NCBI RefSeq assembly: GCF_019393635.1
Contig: NC_057862.1
Span: 676,760,314-676,824,313, forward strand
Direction of reading: 5' to 3'
From: Dromiciops gliroides
Lineage: Eukaryota > Chordata > Mammalia > Microbiotheria > Microbiotheriidae
Length of the DNA stretch: 64,000 bases
This document shows positions 59,570-64,000 of this stretch, in pieces. The stretch's first letter is position 1. Every line of letters begins with the position of its first letter. Under the pieces are notes generated by a model. The model was given only the letters and a program-made list of their open reading frames with translations, was not told where the DNA came from and ran no database searches. The translations under genes and the position numbers were made by a program.

Positions 59570-59900
59570 TGAAGAGGCAGTGTGGAACAACGGAAAGGTC
59601 ACTGGCCCTGGAATCTGAGTACTGGGTGACCTTGGGCAAGTCTCTTGATCTCTCTGAGCTTCGATTAAAATGTAGGGATCAGGAGGACCTGAGTTCAAAT
59701 CCTTCTTTTGTCAAAGAAAGGATGTGATCGTGGGCAAGCCACTTTCCATTTCTCAGCCTCAGTTTCCTCTTCAGTAAAATGACGATAATAATCACAAACT
59801 CACAGGGTTGTTGTGAATATTAAATGAGATATTTGTAAAGAGCTTTGAAAGCCTTGATGTGCTATAGAAATATTAGCTAATATTGTTAGTAATATTCAGT
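59570..59900 (+). repeat. MIR elements
   Basis: gaccttgggcaagtctcttg, then gcctcagtttcctcttcagt and gggttgttgtgaatattaaa: two MIR-type pieces. Confidence 0.7.
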
Positions 59901-60084
59901 TTCTGTCTCTATTAAAAGCTAGAGCATATGGCTAAATAATCATACCTCATACAATTGGCCTATTCCGTCATTCTCTCTGGTCAGTCTCTGCCCACAAGGG
60001 ACTTGTATTCTTGGAGGATGGATCATAAGAAGCAAATACAAAGAAATCTGAGCATCAAAGGTCTAAAATGGACCTGAGAGATGA

Positions 60085-60200
60085 TCTAGTTCAAACCTCC
60101 TCATTTTTCAGATAAGGAAACTGAGGCCCATAGAGGTGGTGAAATGGCCTCCTCAGGGTCACATAGGTAGTATCAGAGGGAGAAAGCACTGATAAGAGAT
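60085..60200 (-). repeat. MIR
   Basis: Antisense gataaggaaactgaggccca, then cagggtcacataggtagta. Confidence 0.7.
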
Positions 60201-60770
60201 GGGTCTGCCAAGCTTAGTTTGGAAGAAAGTAAAGATTGTGAAAGGAAGAAAGGAGGAGGGAGCTCATTCCAGGCATGGGGAGTACCATGCCAGGAGGAAG
60301 CAGATCCAGAGGGCATGAAAGGGAATAATGTGAAATAAAGCTTGACAGGCTGAAAACCAGATTGTGAATGTCTTTGAACATGATACTGAACAATTTATAT
60401 TTTAACCTAGAGGCAATAGGGAGCCATAGAAAACCTTTGAGCAGGGGAGTAACAAGCAGTGAAAAGCACATTGGATTTCCAGTCACAGGACCTAACTTTG
60501 GAATCCCCGTTCTGCCACCTTCTACCTGGGTCATCTTGGGCAAGTCACTGCCTTCTATGGGCCTCAGTTTTCCCACTTGAAATAGAGGGTTGTAATGGAT
60601 TTCCTTTAAGGCCCCTTCCAGCTTGAAATTTATCCTCTCATGATGGCACCTGTGCCTCAATCAAGATTATCTTGGCTTCTGAGAATGGACTGGAGAGGGG
60701 AGAGACTGGAGCCAGGGAGATCTTAAGAGGAAGCTGCTGTAACAGCCCAGCAGGAAGGTAAATGAAATAG
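60200..60770 (-). mobile_element. L2 fragment split by a MIR
   Basis: Antisense L2 at 60200-60444 (gaggcaatagggagccatag) and 60660-60770; MIR (+) at about 60450-60620 between them. The minus frame reads FLWLPIASRLKYKLFSIMFK, an L2 RT relic. Confidence 0.75.
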
Positions 60771-60890
60771 GTTTCAGAACTTATTCACCCTGTTCCTATT
60801 CAAAATGAATTCAGAGTTAAAAAGAACAGACTCACCAAGGAATTTGGGGAGGCTGGTCTGTTGTAGTCTGGGAATGGCCCAGGCTATATT

Positions 60891-60894
<4 letters not shown>

Positions 60895-60966
<72 letters not shown>

Positions 60967-61104
60967 TTTTGGTGAGGCAATTGGGGTTAAGTGACTTGCC
61001 CAGGGTCACACAGCTAGTAAGTGTCAAGTGTCTGAGTCTGGATTTGAACTCAGGTCCTCCTGAATCCAAGGCCAGTGCTTTACCCACTGCACTACCTAGC
61101 TGCT
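60895..61104 (-). mobile_element. CORE-SINE with expanded (CTTT)n tail
   Basis: Flanked by cccaggctatatttctt at 60878 and 61105. The tail has become a CTTT repeat of about 18 units at 60892-60965. Confidence 0.95.
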
Positions 61105-61109
61105 CCCAG

Positions 61110-62550
61110 GCTATATTTCTTATTAGTCTCTTGCCTTGATGTCCTGTTATGGAGGATTCCCATGGCTCTCGAAGGCTCTGCCAGAGGATGACTAGCTATG
61201 GTAGGTCTTACTATGCTAGAAATCCAAGTCATTTGTCAAACACCGACTGTGTGTAGAACTTTGCTTCTTATCTTGCTCATCTGAGGACCAGTCTAGCCAA
61301 GCCTGCAAAGACTGAAAGGACAGTTGGGAGCAAGGAGTCTGAACTGGGAGATACAGGAAGACCTGCATTTAAATCTTGCCTTAGCTACCTACAAGCTTTT
61401 GATTCTGGGCTAGTGACTTGATTTCTCTGGGTCTCAGTTAATTCTAAGCTGCTCAAGGATCTGGTGATGACCTCCTAAGGTGTACAAGGGTTGCGATCTG
61501 CACTGGTGAGGAGAGCATGCATCCACAAAGAATGGAGGTATTGCTTTCAGTGATTCCTCCTGATAAATTCAGTCTGTCTGCAGTGTGCCTCCCTCCTTTG
61601 AGTCCTGTCCCAGCTCTGGGAGGCACCATAGGGAGATGGATGGGGCAGGATGTGGCTAAGTACCAGACTGTGTGGGCCTCCTCTAAGGGCCATGGGAATT
61701 CAGAAGATGATGGGAGGAAAGCAGGCTGGGAGAAGGGACCTGCATTTGGAGTCAGGAGAGACCTTGTTCCAATCTTCCCTCTGTTCTGTGTGACCTTGGT
61801 TATTTAATTTGCCTGAATTTTCTTTTCTTCGTTTGCTAAATGGAGACAGTGATAATGGTAGCACTGACCTCAGAGGGCTGCTGATATGGGAACCAGTAGG
61901 CATCTGGCTCCAGAGACCTGACCTTCTTGGCAAGGTCAGTGGGCAAGACATTTGGGAAGCCCTGTATCAACCTTAGTTGTTGTCCATTGACTTAGGGGAT
62001 TTCTGTGGGGCTTCTGGCTGGAGTGACAGCACTTTAAAGTTCGAAAACACTTCATAGACATTGCAGTCGAACCTTACTAGATCATGGTGTTACACGTGTT
62101 CTTATGCATGACAGAACAGAAAACTGAGGCACGGAGAGGTTGAATATCTTGGTAAGAGTCACACAGCTAGTAAGTGTCTAAGGCAAAGAGCTGAGCCCAA
62201 CTCTTCCTGAACGCAGCAGTGTGAGAGCCCTGGATCTGGACTCAGAGAAGGTGGTTTCAAATTCCACAGCCGTGGATATATGACTTAACCTCGCTGGCCT
62301 CAGTTTCCTTATCTGTAAAGTAAGGGGGGGGGTGGGACTGGAGCAGGTGGCATTGGAGGTTCCTTTCAGCTCTGGATCATATAAGTCTGCGTCCAAATCC
62401 CCACTCAGACTCCTGGCTCACCTATTGTCCTCCTCCCTTCCGCGTGGTCTCCCCTTGCTTTTCCCTACCCTTCTCGGGTCCCCCATCCCAGTTCCCAGAT
62501 CAGTGCTCCTTCCCCAAACCCGGTTCCAACTATCCCTGTAACTTCCTCCT
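61110..62550 (+). other. DYSF intron with MIR remnants
   Basis: MIR-like pieces lie at about 61330-61480, 61740-61870, 62095-62220 (minus) and 62225-62390. No exon is supported. Confidence 0.5.
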
Positions 62551-63076
62551 TCTGTGTGTGGTTCGCCCTCATCTCCCTTTAAGGCTGTGGGCTCCAGGGG
62601 AGGAGGAACGGGTTCCCACTAGCCGTCTCCCAGCCCGGCCCAGCCAGGGTATCCCCGGAACGCACTTTGTGGTCCCGCGGCCCGCAGCGGGTCTTGGCCC
62701 AGCCCTGGTGGCGCGTGGGGAGGTGGCCACCGCTCGTCCGGACCCCCGCCCCACCCCCTCCGGTGTCCCATCAGGGCTCCGCCCCGCGGGTGTCGGGTGT
62801 CCTCCTCCCTAGCAGGCTCGGCAGCCGTGGCAAAGCCGCCTCCGACTGGCCCCGAGTGGCTGGCTGCAGGCTCGCCTTCCTTCCCTCCCTCCCTGCCCTG
62901 CCCAGCCCGCCCCTCAGCGCTGCCCTCACCAGGCTCCGGCTGGCCCGGCTCTCCCTGGCCGCCCGGCTTGGGCCAGCCCTGGGTGCCCGTGCCCGTGCCC
63001 GCGCCCGCGTCGGCCCCTCCTCTCCCTCCCTTGCGCCCCAGGCTGCCCCGCCAATCGCCCCGGAACCCTCGCAGCC
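62550..63076 (+). promoter_or_regulatory. DYSF: DYSF_v1 alternative promoter, CpG-rich
   Basis: Very GC-rich and CpG-dense up to the alternative ATG, with a short tandem of GCCCGT/GCCCGC units at about 62984-63010. No TATA box. Long open frames here are a composition effect. Confidence 0.7.
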
Positions 63077-63170
63077 ATGCTCTGCTGCCTCTTGCAGCGG
63101 GCCATCAACCTCCCCAATGTGGAGAAGAAGGACCGACACAGCGATCCCGTGGCCAGCTTGACTTTCCGAG
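63077..63170 (+). CDS. DYSF: DYSF alternative first coding exon (v1 type)
   Basis: The exon encodes MLCCLLQRAINLPNVEKKDR, then HSDPVASLTFR and one base of the next codon. It matches the human DYSF_v1 first exon (MLCCLLVRASNLPS...RRSDPVASLTFRG). This alternative C2A start replaces the canonical one. The donor CCGAG/GTGAGA is phase 1, like the canonical exon 1, so both can join the same exon 2. The start context has G at -3. Confidence 0.95.
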
Positions 63171-64000
63171 GTGAGAACCGGGGCGGCGGATCGGAGAGGG
63201 ACCGGGCCAAGACCCCCAGGGCGCGGCGTCCTGGGGCGAGATTGTCCCACCGGCGCGGCCCGAGTTAGAAGGGACCGAGGACACCAGAAAGTTAGGGAGA
63301 ACTGGAAGTGCCTTGGGAGCCCAGAAGGTCAGAGCTGGGAGAAGGGACTTTAGGGGCAGAAGTGGAAGAGATCCTAGAATAGAGAGTGTCACAGCTGGGA
63401 GATGGCATCGAGATCCAGCTTGGGCAGAGAGACTCTGTGCAGAGACTGGCTAGGGCAGGCAGGGATTCTTAACCTGGAGACTTCAGCCCCAAGGGATCTT
63501 GGCTAGATTTGGTGGGGTGGGGTGGGGTGAACTTGGATGGCAGCTGAGGTCCATCTCCAAAATTCTGTGATTCTGCCAGTCCTTTAGTGGCAGCCCGTCC
63601 TATAGAGTAGTGTTCTTAACCTGAAGCCCCTGACCTTGATTTTAAAAAATAATTGATAGCAGTATTTGAATATAATTGGTTTCCTTTGTTATCCTATGCA
63701 CTTTATTTTACTAATGAAAAGTATTATTCTGAGAAGGTCCATTGGCTTCACCTGACCACCCCGAGTGTCTATGACTACTGTTCTTTCTCATTTGGGATTT
63801 ATCTGCTAGTGATGGTGGTAATATGACACCTACACAAATAATTATATTACAAATTATAAAAAATTATTTAAAAAGGAATAAGTGAGTTAAGAGATGTAAG
63901 CAAATTCATTTGTGGAGTACGATGTGCCGCAAGATCATTCATTTGGTGAAGGCTTTTGGGGCAATAGGTGGGATTGTGCCTGAACAATCAGAAAATAGAC
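63171..64000 (+). other. DYSF intron after the v1 exon
   Basis: GC-rich DNA fades by about 63300. A (GGGGT)n-like run lies at 63508-63530, and a DNA-transposon-like repeat (copy 4) at 63611-63775 (ttcttaacctgaagcccctg ... attggtttcctttgttatcc). The end is AT-rich. Confidence 0.55.

Noticed and set aside
60774..61087. Lys/Glu-rich minus-strand frames
   Set aside because: They translate the (CTTT)n tail and a SINE.
62569..63392. Long frames on both strands around the v1 exon
   Set aside because: CpG-rich DNA lacks stop codons; no family similarity apart from DYSF_v1.
1..64000. CRISPR array, operon, phage or other prokaryotic system
   Set aside because: Tandem repeats are microsatellites or scattered SINEs; the genes are split mammalian genes.
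1..64000. tRNA, U6, 5S or snRNA genes
   Set aside because: tRNA-like text is only in SINE heads; I found no intact match to the others apart from the degenerate 7SL.

Overview
The window is nuclear DNA from a mammal, almost certainly a marsupial. Genes are split into small exons with GT-AG introns, and the DNA between them is dominated by short interspersed repeats. About 28 copies of one tRNA-headed CORE-SINE of roughly 140-190 bp lie across the window. Its head carries Pol III A- and B-box-like motifs, and its core resembles MIR. This matches the WSINE1-type families I know from Australian marsupials. The family name and the Australidelphian placement are inference; the marsupial origin is better supported by SINE and L1 type. 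Older MIR, L2 and RTE-tailed elements fill much of the rest.

Two neighbouring genes, both on the + strand, reproduce the human 2p13 order ZNF638 then DYSF. (1) Positions 1-16060 hold the 3' end of ZNF638 (NP220). This includes a large acidic exon, an exon with nine TVDE-type acidic repeats, the exon for the C-terminal matrin/U1-type zinc finger and the stop codon at 15802-15804, followed by a 3'UTR with AATAAA at 16036. (2) Positions 16060 to about 37300 are intergenic and repeat-rich. (3) DYSF (dysferlin) begins with canonical exon 1 at 37588-37675. A long intron follows, and the alternative DYSF_v1 first exon lies at 63077-63170. Both first exons sit in GC-rich promoter-like DNA and both end in phase 1, so each can splice to the same exon 2 beyond the window.

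Inside the DYSF intron lies a processed MYL6 pseudogene with a 15-bp target-site duplication. A degenerate 7SL RNA pseudogene lies in a ZNF638 intron. Two copies of one ERV-type solo LTR (21559-21999 and 31055-31511) share TG...CA ends and 4-bp target duplications. A 716-bp insertion at 32830-33545 ends in a 41-bp fold-back and is not an element I can name. Many insertions are nested, so their relative ages can be read directly, for example MIR > composite SINE > CORE-SINE at 49960-50700, and an L2 copy cut by four younger insertions at 42880-44700.

I found no bacterial-type system, CRISPR array or undescribed protein-coding gene. The best candidates for something new are an in-frame 72-bp cassette exon and a GC-AG intron in ZNF638, the fold-back element, and muscle-type regulatory motifs around dysferlin exon 1.
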